Assembly: GCA_020846435.1 (NCBI GenBank) | Contig: JADLDY010000063.1 | Span: 37,552 to 101,551 of the forward strand | Source: Deltaproteobacteria bacterium | GTDB lineage: Bacteria > Desulfobacterota > GWC2-55-46 | Direction of reading: 5' to 3' | DNA: 64,000 nucleotides | Part shown: piece by piece, positions 8,617 through 17,572 of the stretch | Layout: every line of letters begins with the position of its first letter | How positions within the stretch are numbered: the first letter of the stretch is position 1 | Position numbers and translations under genes: made by a program | Notes under the pieces: model-generated | Databases searched by the model: none | The model's input: only the letters and a program-made list of their open reading frames with translations | What the model was told of the DNA's origin: nothing

Positions 8617-11139
8617 TTATTGAACGGTCCTGACCTTGAGGATGGGGATTAGGGACGCGTCTTCCCTGGAGAGGCCGAACAGACAGGCCATGACGTCGGA
8701 AGGGCGCGCTGGAGGGGAGCCTTCGCACCTTCTCAGCACAAGCGACAAATCGGCTCCCGATTGCGAAAGCCCTGCCAGCGCTGGTTTCAAATCGACGTCT
8801 GTTACCTTGTCCTCTCTGGTGATGCGTACAGGAATGGAGTCCTTTGCCAAAAAATCCCTAAGCAATCCTTCAATTCTTTCAGGCTCTATTTTAATGCCCA
8901 ACGGGCCGTCCTTAACAGCGACAATATATTCAGTCATAATAGCAGAGGGAAATGGAATTTTCAAGGGCAAGGGCTCCCCGGAGAGAATCCGCACGCCATC
9001 TGGCAGTTCCCTGTTAAGGCTCGCGAGAGCTTCCGAAGCTGAAATCATCGAGGCGAACTCGACATCCACGTACTCTTCGAGCGATTCCATGCCGACAGGC
9101 AAAGGCTGGCCAAAGGTGAGCTTTGGCATGGGATGGAAGCCCTGGGAGTACCTCAAGGGCAGCCCGGCCCTCCTTATCGCCCTGATAAAGACCGAGATAA
9201 GCTCAAGGTGGCCGAGGAACCTGGCGTTGCCCGTCTTTGAGAAGCGGAACCTCACCCTTGAGGTCGCTTCAGCTGAAAGGGCCTTTGGCGCGTCCTCGAA
9301 TACCGGGGCCTCTTTGGCAGACCTCGGCTTTATTACAGAATGGTCGCACAGGCCGCAGTTCGAGCACCTGTCTACCTTGCAGTCCGGCGTCCGGGCGAGC
9401 TCTATGGCCCGCTCGAACTCCTTTATCAGGAATTCCTTCTCGACCCCGGGCTTGAGGTGGTCCCAGGGGAAGATCTCATCAAATGGGCGGGGCCGGCTGA
9501 TATAGAACGCCGGGTCAACGCCGGCCTCCCTGAAGGACTCCATCCATTTGTTGTAATCGAACATCTCTGACCAGCCGTCGAACCTGCAGCCCTTATTGAA
9601 CGCGTTCAGGATAGCCCTTGAGAGCCTCCTGTCGCCCCTCGCGAAGACGCCCTCGACGACGCTCATGTCAGCGTCGTGCCACTTGAAGTTAAGCTTCAGG
9701 CGGCTGAGCTCCCGCCGAAGGACAGACTGCTTCGCGAGACCCTCTGCCATCGTTATCTGAGGGGACCACTGGAACGGCGTCCAGGGCTTGGGTATGAAGC
9801 TCGACGCGCTCACGTTAATCTGCGGGACCTTGCCAGAGGCCCTTTTGCCGATGGTCTTCACGCACTCGGCGAGGCGGACTATCTCCAATATGTCCTCTTC
9901 AGTCTCGGTCGGCAGGCCTATCATGAAGTAAAGCTTCAGGCCCTTCCACCCGAGCGTGAATATGTCGGAGGCCGCGGCCTTGAGGTCTTCTTCCTTTATG
10001 CCCTTGTTTATCAGGAGGCGCAGCCTTTCGCTCCCCGCCTCAGGCGCGAGAGTGAAGCCGGTCTTTCTCACTTTCCTTATCTCGGTCGCGACTTTCGCGC
10101 TCAGAGTCCCGACCCTCAACGAAGGCAGGGAGACCGCGATCTTCTCGTCAGAGAATTTCTTCATGAGCCCGGCAAGAAGGTCTTCTATGAAAGTATAGTC
10201 GCCGGTCGAAAGGGAGAGCAAAGAGACTTCGTTATAGCCGGTGTTCCTCAAGCTATCGTTTATTATCCTTATTATCTTCTCGGGCGCCCTCTCGCGCACT
10301 GGCCTGTATATCATGCCCGCCTGGCAGAACCTGCAGCCCCTCGTGCACCCGCGCGATATCTCGACGCTGACCCTGTCGTGGACGGTCTCCATGAAGGGCA
10401 CTACCGGCTTTGTGGGAAGCGGCAGGGAGTTCATGTCAGGGATGGTCCTTTTTACGACCTTTTCGTAACCCTCGACAAGCGGGACAACGGCCTTTACGGT
10501 GCCGTCTTCTTTATATTCGACATCGAAGAACGAAGGCACATACATGCCCGGGATCTTCGAGAGCTTAAGGAGTATCTCGCCTCTTGAGGCGCCAGTTCTT
10601 TTGCCTTCGAGGACCGCGTCGGCTATCTCGAGTATGGCCTCTTCGCCGTCACCCAAGAGAAAGGCGTCGAAGAACTCGGCGATAGGCTCCGGGTTGAACA
10701 CAGAGGGGCCGCCGCCGATGACAAAAGGCTCGCCCTCTTTCCGGTCTGACGCGAAAAGGGTTATGCCGCCCAAGTCGAGCATGTTGAGTATGTTGGTGTA
10801 GGAGAGCTCATACTGAATGGACAGGCCGAGTATGTCGAGCTCATCGAGCGGGATGCTCGATTCGAGGGTAGAGAGACGCAAGCCCCTTTTGCGAAGAAGC
10901 TCTTCCATGTCGAGCCAGGGCGCGAAGACCCTTTCGCAGGCGATGTCGTCGCGGCCATTGAGCACCTGATAGAGTATCTGGAGGCCCAGGTGGCTCATGC
11001 CTATCTCATAAGCGTCGGGAAAGCCCATGGCGAATTTAAGGGAGACCTTTGAGAGATCTTTTTTTATGGAATTCACCTCGCCGCCGGAGTATCTGGAGGG
11101 CTTTCTCACGAGGGGAAGGAGTGTCTTTATGTCGGTCAT
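8617..11139 (-). CDS. B12-binding-type radical SAM protein with DUF2344 domain (TIGR03960-like)
   Basis: An 840-residue fusion. Residues 1-220 form the B12-binding-like region common to this family (FAMGFPDAYEIGMSHLG). The radical SAM core follows, with its 4Fe-4S cysteines at 265, 269 and 272 (CTRGCRFC). A Cys-rich CKVDRCSNCGLC sequence lies near residue 600. A C-terminal DUF2344 domain begins near 640 (VRFRFSKTGNARFLGHLE). The reaction is not established for the family. It is coupled to rng downstream, a conserved association suggesting an RNA-related role, but that is inference. A shorter paralogue is encoded about 1 kb upstream at 12120-13820. Confidence 0.93.
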   Translation of the reverse strand: MTDIKTLLPLVRKPSRYSGGEVNSIKKDLSKVSLKFAMGFPDAYEIGMSHLGLQILYQVLNGRDDIACERVFAPWLDMEELLRKRGLRLSTLESSIPLDELDILGLSIQYELSYTNILNMLDLGGITLFASDRKEGEPFVIGGGPSVFNPEPIAEFFDAFLLGDGEEAILEIADAVLEGKRTGASRGEILLKLSKIPGMYVPSFFDVEYKEDGTVKAVVPLVEGYEKVVKRTIPDMNSLPLPTKPVVPFMETVHDRVSVEISRGCTRGCRFCQAGMIYRPVRERAPEKIIRIINDSLRNTGYNEVSLLSLSTGDYTFIEDLLAGLMKKFSDEKIAVSLPSLRVGTLSAKVATEIRKVRKTGFTLAPEAGSERLRLLINKGIKEEDLKAAASDIFTLGWKGLKLYFMIGLPTETEEDILEIVRLAECVKTIGKRASGKVPQINVSASSFIPKPWTPFQWSPQITMAEGLAKQSVLRRELSRLKLNFKWHDADMSVVEGVFARGDRRLSRAILNAFNKGCRFDGWSEMFDYNKWMESFREAGVDPAFYISRPRPFDEIFPWDHLKPGVEKEFLIKEFERAIELARTPDCKVDRCSNCGLCDHSVIKPRSAKEAPVFEDAPKALSAEATSRVRFRFSKTGNARFLGHLELISVFIRAIRRAGLPLRYSQGFHPMPKLTFGQPLPVGMESLEEYVDVEFASMISASEALASLNRELPDGVRILSGEPLPLKIPFPSAIMTEYIVAVKDGPLGIKIEPERIEGLLRDFLAKDSIPVRITREDKVTDVDLKPALAGLSQSGADLSLVLRRCEGSPPARPSDVMACLFGLSREDASLIPILKVRTVQ

Positions 11140-11279
11140 ATTGATTTCAAATCCTTGGATTTACTAGTCAAATTTGTCGTTCTGAGAAGACTAAGCCCGC
11201 AGATTGGGTCAGCGGAGAGTAAAACAGCAAACATTTTTTCTAAAAGGCGAACCGGCAAAAGTGGGCGCAACCCACCCGG

Positions 11280-11654
11280 CTAACTAGTCGTAGGATAACA
11301 GGTTACTTCAATACTTATATCTGGAATGAGTTCGATGATCTCTTTCAGTAAATCGCCTTTAATATTCACTGTACAAGTAACTGTGTCATAGAAGATACCC
11401 ACATCCAGAAGAATAGCTTTATAAACAAGATTTGATTTTGAAATTTTATGTTTTTTAATTTTTGAAGTAATTGAAATTATGTGATCTTCTAATTTCTGAT
11501 TTTTTTTACAATCAGAAAAAAACTTCCAGATGGTCTTTTGTTTATCTTTTATGCTAACCAAATCATCTATCTTTATGCCGAATGCACTAACAATTTGCGC
11601 AGATGTTGTTTTGTTCGTTACTATGTCAAGTGAAACGCTATAATATTTTTTCAA
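11280..11654 (-). CDS. DUF4279-like protein, AT-rich insert
   Basis: A 124-residue protein from a TTG start at 11654 (GGAGAG six nucleotides upstream). The pattern resembles DUF4279: a leading beta strand (YYSVSLDI), a middle W plus LEDHIISITSKI helix, then VGIFYDTVTCTVNIKGDLLKEI and a final IEVTCYP strand. DUF4279 proteins have no proven function; some lie near toxin genes and have been discussed as immunity-like. The gene is clearly poorer in GC than its neighbours and lies between two paralogous radical SAM genes beside repeats, which points to acquisition by transfer. No toxin partner is visible. Confidence 0.65.
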   Translation of the reverse strand: MKKYYSVSLDIVTNKTTSAQIVSAFGIKIDDLVSIKDKQKTIWKFFSDCKKNQKLEDHIISITSKIKKHKISKSNLVYKAILLDVGIFYDTVTCTVNIKGDLLKEIIELIPDISIEVTCYPTTS

Positions 11655-11699
11655 GTGAGCTCTCCAATTCTATATTATTCCGAAAATTAAATAATCAGT

Positions 11700-12110
11700 T
11701 CGTAGTTGAGTTAGCGAAGCGTAACCCAACAAAATGGTAGTGCAGCGCAGCCAATCTGACTAATAATGTCTCGTTTTGTTTTACCCAAACCCCAGGGGCA
11801 TATCGGAGTGAGCATAAAAGATGCCGAGAGAGCGTGCCTGTTATTTTTAGCGAAAGAGGCCGACAGCGAACGGAGATATCGCCCCGAAGCGTGCGTCAGT
11901 GCGCAAAAAGGCTTTTGGTAAAAAACATAGCGCATCACCAGAGTACGCCTTACAATCCCCCTCATTCTCCCTTTAGAAAAGGGGGAAGTTAAAACGAGAT
12001 TGCTTATCTCGCCCCATCCTTGGGGCGAGCCCCTTCGGGCCTTCTCGCTCGCGCTCGAAGTTCAATTTTTGCTATCCTGCAAAAATTGTCGCTTCGCTCG
12101 CAATGACGGC
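11700..12110. repeat. Cluster of interspersed repeat fragments
   Basis: No convincing gene. The left edge has GTTAGCGAAGCGTAACCCAAC, the arm of a palindrome that recurs complete at 41301-41327. At 11711-11965 an 84-codon frame resembles widely repeated non-coding DNA that is often mis-called as a protein. To the right are small hairpins (CCCTTT/AAAGGG near 11970, CTCGCCCC/GGGGCGAG near 12010, TTTTTGC/GCAAAAA near 12070) and CTTCGCTCGCAATGAC, a fragment of another intergenic palindrome. Confidence 0.6.
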
Positions 12111-12119
12111 ACAATCCCC

Positions 12120-13820
12120 TCAACAGACCCCGCACCTTACGCAACTGCCCACATCGCACGGAGGCGTCTGCCTGCCCTCAAGACCCTTCTGGAACTCCTT
12201 CCAGAAGTAGCCCTTTTTCACGCCGTGGTCTATGATGTCCCAGGGCAGGATCTCTTCTTTTCCCCTGCCTGAGTAGACAGATTCCTCTATGAAGGCTTCC
12301 ATGCCTTTCATGGCCTTTTTCCAGCCATGCATAGATGCCTTCTCAATTATCTCTGCGGCCCGTCTGTCGGCCCTCGCGAGGAAGGCCTGCATATAGGCCT
12401 CTTTGGCAGACATCTCCATCACCTTGACGCCGGTTTTGGCAAGCTCCTTTTTTATCAGCTTGAGCCTTCTGTCAACGACTGCCGCGTCCTCGAACCTGTG
12501 CCACTGGAAGGGAGTAAAAGGCTTTGGCACGAACGGGTTGACGCTGAGCATTATCTCCCCGCCCTTTCTGAAGACTTCCCTTATCTTCTTCGTAAGCTCG
12601 GAGATGCCGAGGGCGTCCTCGTCAGTCTCACAGGGAAGACCCACGAGGAAGTAGAGCTTCAATCTCGTGAAGCCCGCCTCGGCTATGAGGCGCACCGATT
12701 CCATTACTTCTTCCTCGGTTATGCCCTTGTTTACTATGTCCCTCATCCTGGAAGAGCCTGCCTCAGGCGCGAGAGTGATAGTCCTGTAACCGGCCTCTTT
12801 GAGGAGAGCGAGAAACTCGTGGTCGAGTTCATCGAGCCTCAGAGACGACAGGGTGATGGTACCTCCCTCATCGATGCCGTGCTTCAAAACTTCCTTTATA
12901 GCCGGGTACTCCGAGACTGCCGTGCCGACGAGGCCGACTTTGCCGGACCTTTTGAGCCCCGCGCTTACGGCTTCAAGGACTTTTTTTTCGTCCCTCATCC
13001 TCGGCGGCAGATACAAAAACCCGGCCGCGCAGAACCTGCACCCTCTCGGACAGCCTCTTTCAGCTTCGACGCAATAGGTATCAGGCAGCTCTGTGCGCGG
13101 GGTGTAGACAAAGCTCTGCGGCACCGGGTACTTATCGAGGTCGCGGGCCTTGGAGGCCCGGACGACCTTTTTGGCGCCATCAATCGCGCTCATGGACTTT
13201 ATGTGTATGCCGTCGTACTCGAAGGCGTAGAAGGAAGGCACATAGACCCAGTCGATAGAGTCGAGCGCCTTCAAGGACTCCTGCTTGCCGAGCCCATTTG
13301 ACCTGCACTCCATGAGACTTTCAATGACAGGCCCGGCCGCGCCTTCAGCGTCTCCCAACATGAAAAAATCGATGAAATCAGAGAGCGGCTCCGGGTTGAG
13401 CCCGACAGCGACCCCGCCTGCCATGACAAGCGGGCCTGACCTGTCAGCCGACCTTGGCGCTATCCCGGCGAGCCTCAATATGGACGGTATGTTGAAGTAG
13501 TCATCCTCGAACGGAACCGAGAAGGCGATGAGGTCGAACTCGCGCAAAGGGGTCTGCGACTCAAGAGAAAAAAGGGATGATCCTGTGCGCTCGTACTCCG
13601 GCAGGTCCTCCCTTTCCGGCAGGAAAGCCCTTTCGCAGACGCAGTTGTCGATACCATTCAGGAGGCCGTAGACAGCCTGGAAACCGAGGTTGGCCATGCC
13701 GAGGCCGTAGCGGTTCGGATAGACAAGGCAGACCCTTAAGCGGCCGCCGTGCTCCTTGTGAAAAGTCCCTCTCTCTTCGGAGAGGAGCTCTCTCGCCTTC
13801 TTTTTAAGGTTCCAGGAAAT
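12120..13820 (-). CDS. Second B12-binding-type radical SAM protein; probable ATT start
   Basis: A paralogue of the N-terminal two thirds of the 8617-11139 product, lacking DUF2344. Radical SAM cysteines are at about 257, 261 and 264 (CPRGCRFC), and it ends in a CDVGSCVRCGVC cluster at the extreme C-terminus. The first ATG (13697) would cut the conserved RVCLVYPNRYGLGM block, which aligns with KFAMGFPDAYEIGM in the paralogue. The frame stays open upstream to a TAA but contains no ATG, GTG, TTG or CTG. ATT at 13820 has GGAGG exactly seven nucleotides upstream and gives 566 residues. I therefore place the start there. The reaction is unknown. Confidence 0.85.
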   Translation of the reverse strand: MSWNLKKKARELLSEERGTFHKEHGGRLRVCLVYPNRYGLGMANLGFQAVYGLLNGIDNCVCERAFLPEREDLPEYERTGSSLFSLESQTPLREFDLIAFSVPFEDDYFNIPSILRLAGIAPRSADRSGPLVMAGGVAVGLNPEPLSDFIDFFMLGDAEGAAGPVIESLMECRSNGLGKQESLKALDSIDWVYVPSFYAFEYDGIHIKSMSAIDGAKKVVRASKARDLDKYPVPQSFVYTPRTELPDTYCVEAERGCPRGCRFCAAGFLYLPPRMRDEKKVLEAVSAGLKRSGKVGLVGTAVSEYPAIKEVLKHGIDEGGTITLSSLRLDELDHEFLALLKEAGYRTITLAPEAGSSRMRDIVNKGITEEEVMESVRLIAEAGFTRLKLYFLVGLPCETDEDALGISELTKKIREVFRKGGEIMLSVNPFVPKPFTPFQWHRFEDAAVVDRRLKLIKKELAKTGVKVMEMSAKEAYMQAFLARADRRAAEIIEKASMHGWKKAMKGMEAFIEESVYSGRGKEEILPWDIIDHGVKKGYFWKEFQKGLEGRQTPPCDVGSCVRCGVC

Positions 13821-13934
13821 GGACGCGCCTCCGTTATCCGGCCCGCTGACAGGCGGCCGATTGAAAATTATCCCATATAGGAGAGAGGTTTACAAGACAG
13901 GAAGAACTGAGGGCTCTCTTGCCGGAAACCGCAT

Positions 13935-14009
13935 CATTGCGAACGCAGCGAGGCAATCACCTTAATCGACAACTTGAGATTGCTTCGTCGCTTAGCTCCT
14001 CGCAATGAC
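13935..14009. repeat. Long inverted repeat of the CATTGCGA...TCGCAATG type
   Basis: Imperfect palindrome of about 75 bp: CATTGCGAACGCAGCGAGGC at the left and GCTTCGTCGC...CTCGCAATG at the right. Half-copies occur near 12085 and 41213. It is a REP-like intergenic sequence of a kind common in many bacteria. Confidence 0.65.
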
Positions 14010-14047
14010 AAAAATAAAAAAGCAGGGTGGGGCAGACCCCACCCTGC
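14010..14047 (-). terminator. Intrinsic terminator of the dcw operon
   Basis: On the minus strand, the 11-bp stem GCAGGGTGGGG/CCCCACCCTGC with a TCTG loop is followed by TTTTTTATTTTT. It lies about 145 nt past the ftsZ stop, beyond repeat copy G, and is the first strong terminator after the division cluster. Confidence 0.88.
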
Positions 14048-14068
14048 AACCAGTCTACATTCTATTTT

Positions 14069-14190
14069 CAGGCTGCTCAAAAAGCTCCATATGCGAGGTG
14101 TCGAGGAGCGAGACACGAGGCGTACTTTTTTGTACGCCGCAGTGAAGCTCGACGACGACAACGACACAGATGGAAGCTTGAGGCGGCCTG
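14069..14190. repeat. Palindromic intergenic element, copy G
   Basis: Complete 122-bp copy from CAGGCTGCTCAAAAAGCTCC to GGAAGCTTGAGGCGGCCTG, with the central GGCGTACTTTTTTGTACGCC hairpin. It lies between the ftsZ stop codon (1 nt away) and the operon terminator, so it forms the 3' UTR of the dcw transcript. Confidence 0.87.
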
Positions 14191-14191
14191 C

Positions 14192-15355
14192 TTAATCAGC
14201 CTGTTTGCGCAGGAAGGTCGGCGTGTCGTAAAGGTCCTCGTCGTCCACATTGAAGCCGCCGAGCTTGCCGAGCCTTCTTATCTCTGTGTTCTTGAGCTCC
14301 GCCCCCCTGTCAATATTGCGGCGGAGGACGGTTGGCACGTCGAGGTCGTTCTCGTCCACTATGACAGCCGGGGCGATTATCTCTTTTTGGCAGTTCTCCT
14401 TGCCAAAGCCGGTCGCTATGACCGTCACCCTTACCTCATCGCCCATCGACTCGTCTATGACCGCGCCGAAGATGATGTTGGCGTCCGGGTGCGCCTCTTC
14501 CTGTATGAGGGTCGAGGCCTCGTCAACGTCGTGTATGGTCATCTCGGATGAGCCGGTTATGTTGATGAGTATGCCTCTGGCGCCGGAGATCGAGATGTCC
14601 TCGAGAAGGGGCGAGGATATCGCCTTCCTCGCGGCCTCGGTTGCCCTGTTCTCACCCTTGGCGACTCCAGAGCCCATCAACGCCTGGCCCATCTCGGACA
14701 TGATGGTCCTGACGTCGGCGAAGTCCACGTTCACGAGCCCGGGTATGGTGATGACGTCGGATATTCCCCTTACGGCCTGGAAAAGGACCTCGTCAGCCCG
14801 CCTGAACGCGTCCTTGAGGGAGGTGTTCTTGTTGGCGACCGAAAGGAGCCTCTGGTTGGGGATGGTGATGACGGTGTCGACGACTTCCCTGAGCTTGCGG
14901 AGGCCTTCTTCGGCCTGCTTCATCTTCTTGGCGCCTTCGAAGGCAAACGGCTTGGTGACAACGGCCACGACGAGCGCTCCGGCGGCCTTGGCCGCCTCGG
15001 CTACGACCGGGCCCGCGCCTGTGCCGGTGCCGCCGCCCATTCCGGCGGTCACGAAGACCATGTCAGCGCCGCGCATGGCCTCTATCAGGTGCTCCTTGCT
15101 CTCGAGAGCGGAGTTGCGGCCCACTTCGGGGTTGGCTCCGGCTCCGAGGCCCTTTGTGAGGGATACGCCGAGCTGTACCCTCGTGTTGGCAAGGGACTTT
15201 TCAAGCGCCTGGCTGTCGGTGTTGGCGGCGAGGAACTCGACTCCGTCAAGTCCGCTTTCTATCATGGTGTTCACGGCGTTCCCGCCGCAGCCGCCCACGC
15301 CTACGACCTTTAACTTGGCTCCGCTGTTAAAGCTCTCATCCATCTCAATCACCAT
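14192..15355 (-). CDS. ftsZ: Cell division protein FtsZ
   Basis: Tubulin-like GTPase that forms the division ring. It has 387 residues from an ATG at 15355, with GGAGG seven nucleotides upstream; a TTG lies one codon earlier. The GTP-binding G box GGGTGTG is at 107-113, the N-terminal nucleotide loop GGCGGNAV at 21-28 and the T7 loop NVDFADVRTIM near 210. The C-terminal peptide DTPTFLRKQAD is the site that recruits FtsA and other partners. It is last in the dcw operon, after ftsA, with a deleted repeat element (copy H) in between. Identification is certain. Confidence 0.99.
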   Translation of the reverse strand: MVIEMDESFNSGAKLKVVGVGGCGGNAVNTMIESGLDGVEFLAANTDSQALEKSLANTRVQLGVSLTKGLGAGANPEVGRNSALESKEHLIEAMRGADMVFVTAGMGGGTGTGAGPVVAEAAKAAGALVVAVVTKPFAFEGAKKMKQAEEGLRKLREVVDTVITIPNQRLLSVANKNTSLKDAFRRADEVLFQAVRGISDVITIPGLVNVDFADVRTIMSEMGQALMGSGVAKGENRATEAARKAISSPLLEDISISGARGILINITGSSEMTIHDVDEASTLIQEEAHPDANIIFGAVIDESMGDEVRVTVIATGFGKENCQKEIIAPAVIVDENDLDVPTVLRRNIDRGAELKNTEIRRLGKLGGFNVDDEDLYDTPTFLRKQAD

Positions 15356-15443
15356 CAATCTACCTCCCGATAATAGCCGCCGGCCGATTTTTCAGATCCG
15401 ATAATCCGATTCAGCAAATTGCTGAAAAACTCCAACTCTATTC

Positions 15444-15511
15444 TGACTGTTCAAAAAGCTCCATCTGCGCTTTGAAGCCAACGAAGCAGATGGGGAGCTT
15501 GATGCAACCTG
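15444..15511. repeat. Palindromic intergenic element, centrally deleted copy H
   Basis: Only about 68 bp: the left arm GACTGTTCAAAAAGCTCCAT joins directly to the right arm CTTTGAAGCCAACGAAGCAG and ends ATGCAACCTG, so the central hairpin is lost. It lies between ftsA and ftsZ and directly abuts the ftsA stop codon. Confidence 0.75.
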
Positions 15512-16741
15512 TCAAAAGAATTCCTTCATCCAGTCCTTCATGCGCGAAGTCAGCTTGTTGAAGAGTTTGGTGTCGTTGCCCTTCTGGAACTGCATGTCGC
15601 CTACGTTCTTGCCTCCGTAGAGCACGAGGCCCACTCCGGTCGAGTACATCGGGCTCTTGACGACGTCGACGAGCCCGGTTATGCCTATGGGGAGCCCCCT
15701 TCTCACGGGCAGGTTGAAGACCTGCTCAGCGAGCTCGGTTATGCCGTTCATGGCCGCGGTCCCGCCTGTAAGGACGACCCCCGAGGAGACGAGGCTTTCG
15801 TAGCCGGATTTCACCAGCTCGCGCTTGACCAGCTGGAAGATCTCCTCGACCCTCGGCTCGATTATCTCGCAGAGCATGTAGCGGGAGACGCTCCTGGGCT
15901 TGTGCCCGCCGACGCTCTGGACCTCGAAGGTATCGTCCCTGGAGACCATCGCGGTCATGGCGCACCCGTACTCCCTCTTGAGCTTCTCGGCCTCGTTCGC
16001 CGTGGTGCGCAAGCCTACGGAGATGTCTCCGGTTACCTGATTTCCGCCTAATGAAATTACCGTAGTATACTTTATTGTGCCGCCGTGGTAAAGGGCAATA
16101 TCAGTCGTCCCGCCGCCTATATCGACCAGAACGACCCCTATCTCCTTTTCGTCCGGATTGAGCACGGCCTCACTCGACGCAATCTGCTGGAGGGCTATGT
16201 CCGAGACGTCGAGCCCCGCCTTGTTCGCGCATTTCACTATGTTCTGCGCGCTTGTCACGGCCGCGGTGACGATGTGCACCTTGACTTCGAGCCTTATGCC
16301 TATCATGCCGAGGGGCTCCTGTATGCCCTCCTGGTCGTCTACTATGTACTCCTGCGGTATGACGTGTATGACCTCGCGGTCCGGCGGGATGACGACGGCC
16401 TGGGCCGCCTCTATCACCCTGTCTATGTCAGCCTGGGTTATCTCCCTGTTCTTTATGGCTATGACGCCGTGGCTGTTGAAGGCCTTTATGTGGCCGCCGG
16501 CAATGCCGCAGCAGACCTTGCTTATGTCGCACCCGGCCATGAGCTCGGCTTCCTCGACGGCCTTCTTTATCGACTCAACCGTGGACTCGATGTTGACGAC
16601 GACGCCCTTCCTGAGCCCCTTTGAAGCGTGGGTGCCGATGCCTATTATCTCTACGCCGTCCCTTGTCTTCTCGCCGACTATGGCGCATATCTTGGTGGTG
16701 CCTATATCAAGGCCGACTATGATGTTATCCCTTTTTGCCAT
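15512..16741 (-). CDS. ftsA: Cell division protein FtsA
   Basis: Actin-like ATPase that tethers FtsZ to the membrane. The 409 residues begin IIVGLDIGTTKICAIVG (phosphate 1 motif) and contain VLVDIGGGTTDIALYHGG (phosphate 2) and VVLTGGTAAMNGI (adenosine motif). The C-terminus LTSRMKDWMKEFF is the amphipathic membrane-targeting helix. The 5' end overlaps ftsQ by 17 nt, which suggests translational coupling. It stands in the canonical ftsQ-ftsA-ftsZ order. Confidence 0.98.
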   Translation of the reverse strand: MAKRDNIIVGLDIGTTKICAIVGEKTRDGVEIIGIGTHASKGLRKGVVVNIESTVESIKKAVEEAELMAGCDISKVCCGIAGGHIKAFNSHGVIAIKNREITQADIDRVIEAAQAVVIPPDREVIHVIPQEYIVDDQEGIQEPLGMIGIRLEVKVHIVTAAVTSAQNIVKCANKAGLDVSDIALQQIASSEAVLNPDEKEIGVVLVDIGGGTTDIALYHGGTIKYTTVISLGGNQVTGDISVGLRTTANEAEKLKREYGCAMTAMVSRDDTFEVQSVGGHKPRSVSRYMLCEIIEPRVEEIFQLVKRELVKSGYESLVSSGVVLTGGTAAMNGITELAEQVFNLPVRRGLPIGITGLVDVVKSPMYSTGVGLVLYGGKNVGDMQFQKGNDTKLFNKLTSRMKDWMKEFF

Positions 16742-17570
16742 CGCCTGTACCGCCTTCCTTTACAACGTCTGTCGTGAACCTTACGATTACCTCGCGGTAG
16801 TTGTTGAGGTCGAAGGCCTCGATGCCCTTCAGGACCCCGCCCCTTGTGCCGAGTATCTTCTCAAAGGAGGCGAGCTTCTCCTCAAAAGAGCCCATGCCCA
16901 CGTCAAGCCTCACGCCCTCGTCGAGCGTGAAGAGAGAGAGGCCGTGGTCCGCGTCGATGTTTATCTCCGATACATTTGTTATGTTAAATCCGCTCCTGTT
17001 TGTCAAGACAGATATTAGCTCCATGAGCCTTTCTTCGAGGTTTTCCCCGCCAGAGGCCAGCGACTCCTTCGAAAGCCCTGTTACGACGGGCAGGTCGAGC
17101 CCTTCTTCAGCCGAATACTTCTTGAAGATGACGCCGTTGGCGTCCATCACATACAGGGCGTCGAGCTTGACGAGAGCTATCGGGTCGCGCTCCTTCACGG
17201 TTATCTCGACCGTGCCGGATATCTCCCTGTTTATGTCCACGGACTCGAGCCAGGGGTTGGCCTTGAGGCGGGAAGTCACCTCGTCCTTGCTGAACGAGAA
17301 TAGGTTTTTCCCCTGGACTATGCCTGAAGCCGCGACCAGCTCCTCAGGCGCGATCCTCTCGGCTCCCTCGACGGTTATGCCGCTTATCGCGAGATACCCG
17401 GTCGTCGTCACCTTGCCGTATGCCCACCACGCGCCGTATGCCAAAACCGGCACTGGCAGCGCGAAGGCGAGGATCCTGCCCCATTTTTTCGCACCCCTTG
17501 CCGCCCTTGCTGACAAAGGCTCCCTGTGGCGCCTGTTGCGTTTTCTGCTTTTTATCGGCTTTATCTTCAT
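16725..17570 (-). CDS. ftsQ: Cell division protein FtsQ
   Basis: Bitopic divisome protein linking early and late division proteins. The 281 residues have a basic cytoplasmic head rich in R and K (residues 1-30), one membrane helix at about 33-50, and a POTRA domain starting ISGITVEGAERIAPEELV. The FtsQ beta domain follows (VEITVKERDPIALVKLDALYVMDANGVIF). It lies 3 nt after ddl and overlaps ftsA. Sequence conservation is low, as usual for FtsQ, but position and domains agree. Confidence 0.95.
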   Translation of the reverse strand: MKIKPIKSRKRNRRHREPLSARAARGAKKWGRILAFALPVPVLAYGAWWAYGKVTTTGYLAISGITVEGAERIAPEELVAASGIVQGKNLFSFSKDEVTSRLKANPWLESVDINREISGTVEITVKERDPIALVKLDALYVMDANGVIFKKYSAEEGLDLPVVTGLSKESLASGGENLEERLMELISVLTNRSGFNITNVSEINIDADHGLSLFTLDEGVRLDVGMGSFEEKLASFEKILGTRGGVLKGIEAFDLNNYREVIVRFTTDVVKEGGTGDGKKG

Positions 17571-17572
17571 AA

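Noticed and set aside
11711..11965. 84-codon minus-strand ORF in the repeat cluster
   Set aside because: Resembles repeat DNA often mis-annotated as protein; no ribosome-binding site, composition of translated hairpins, and its end runs into the GTTAGCGAAGCGTAACCCAAC palindrome.
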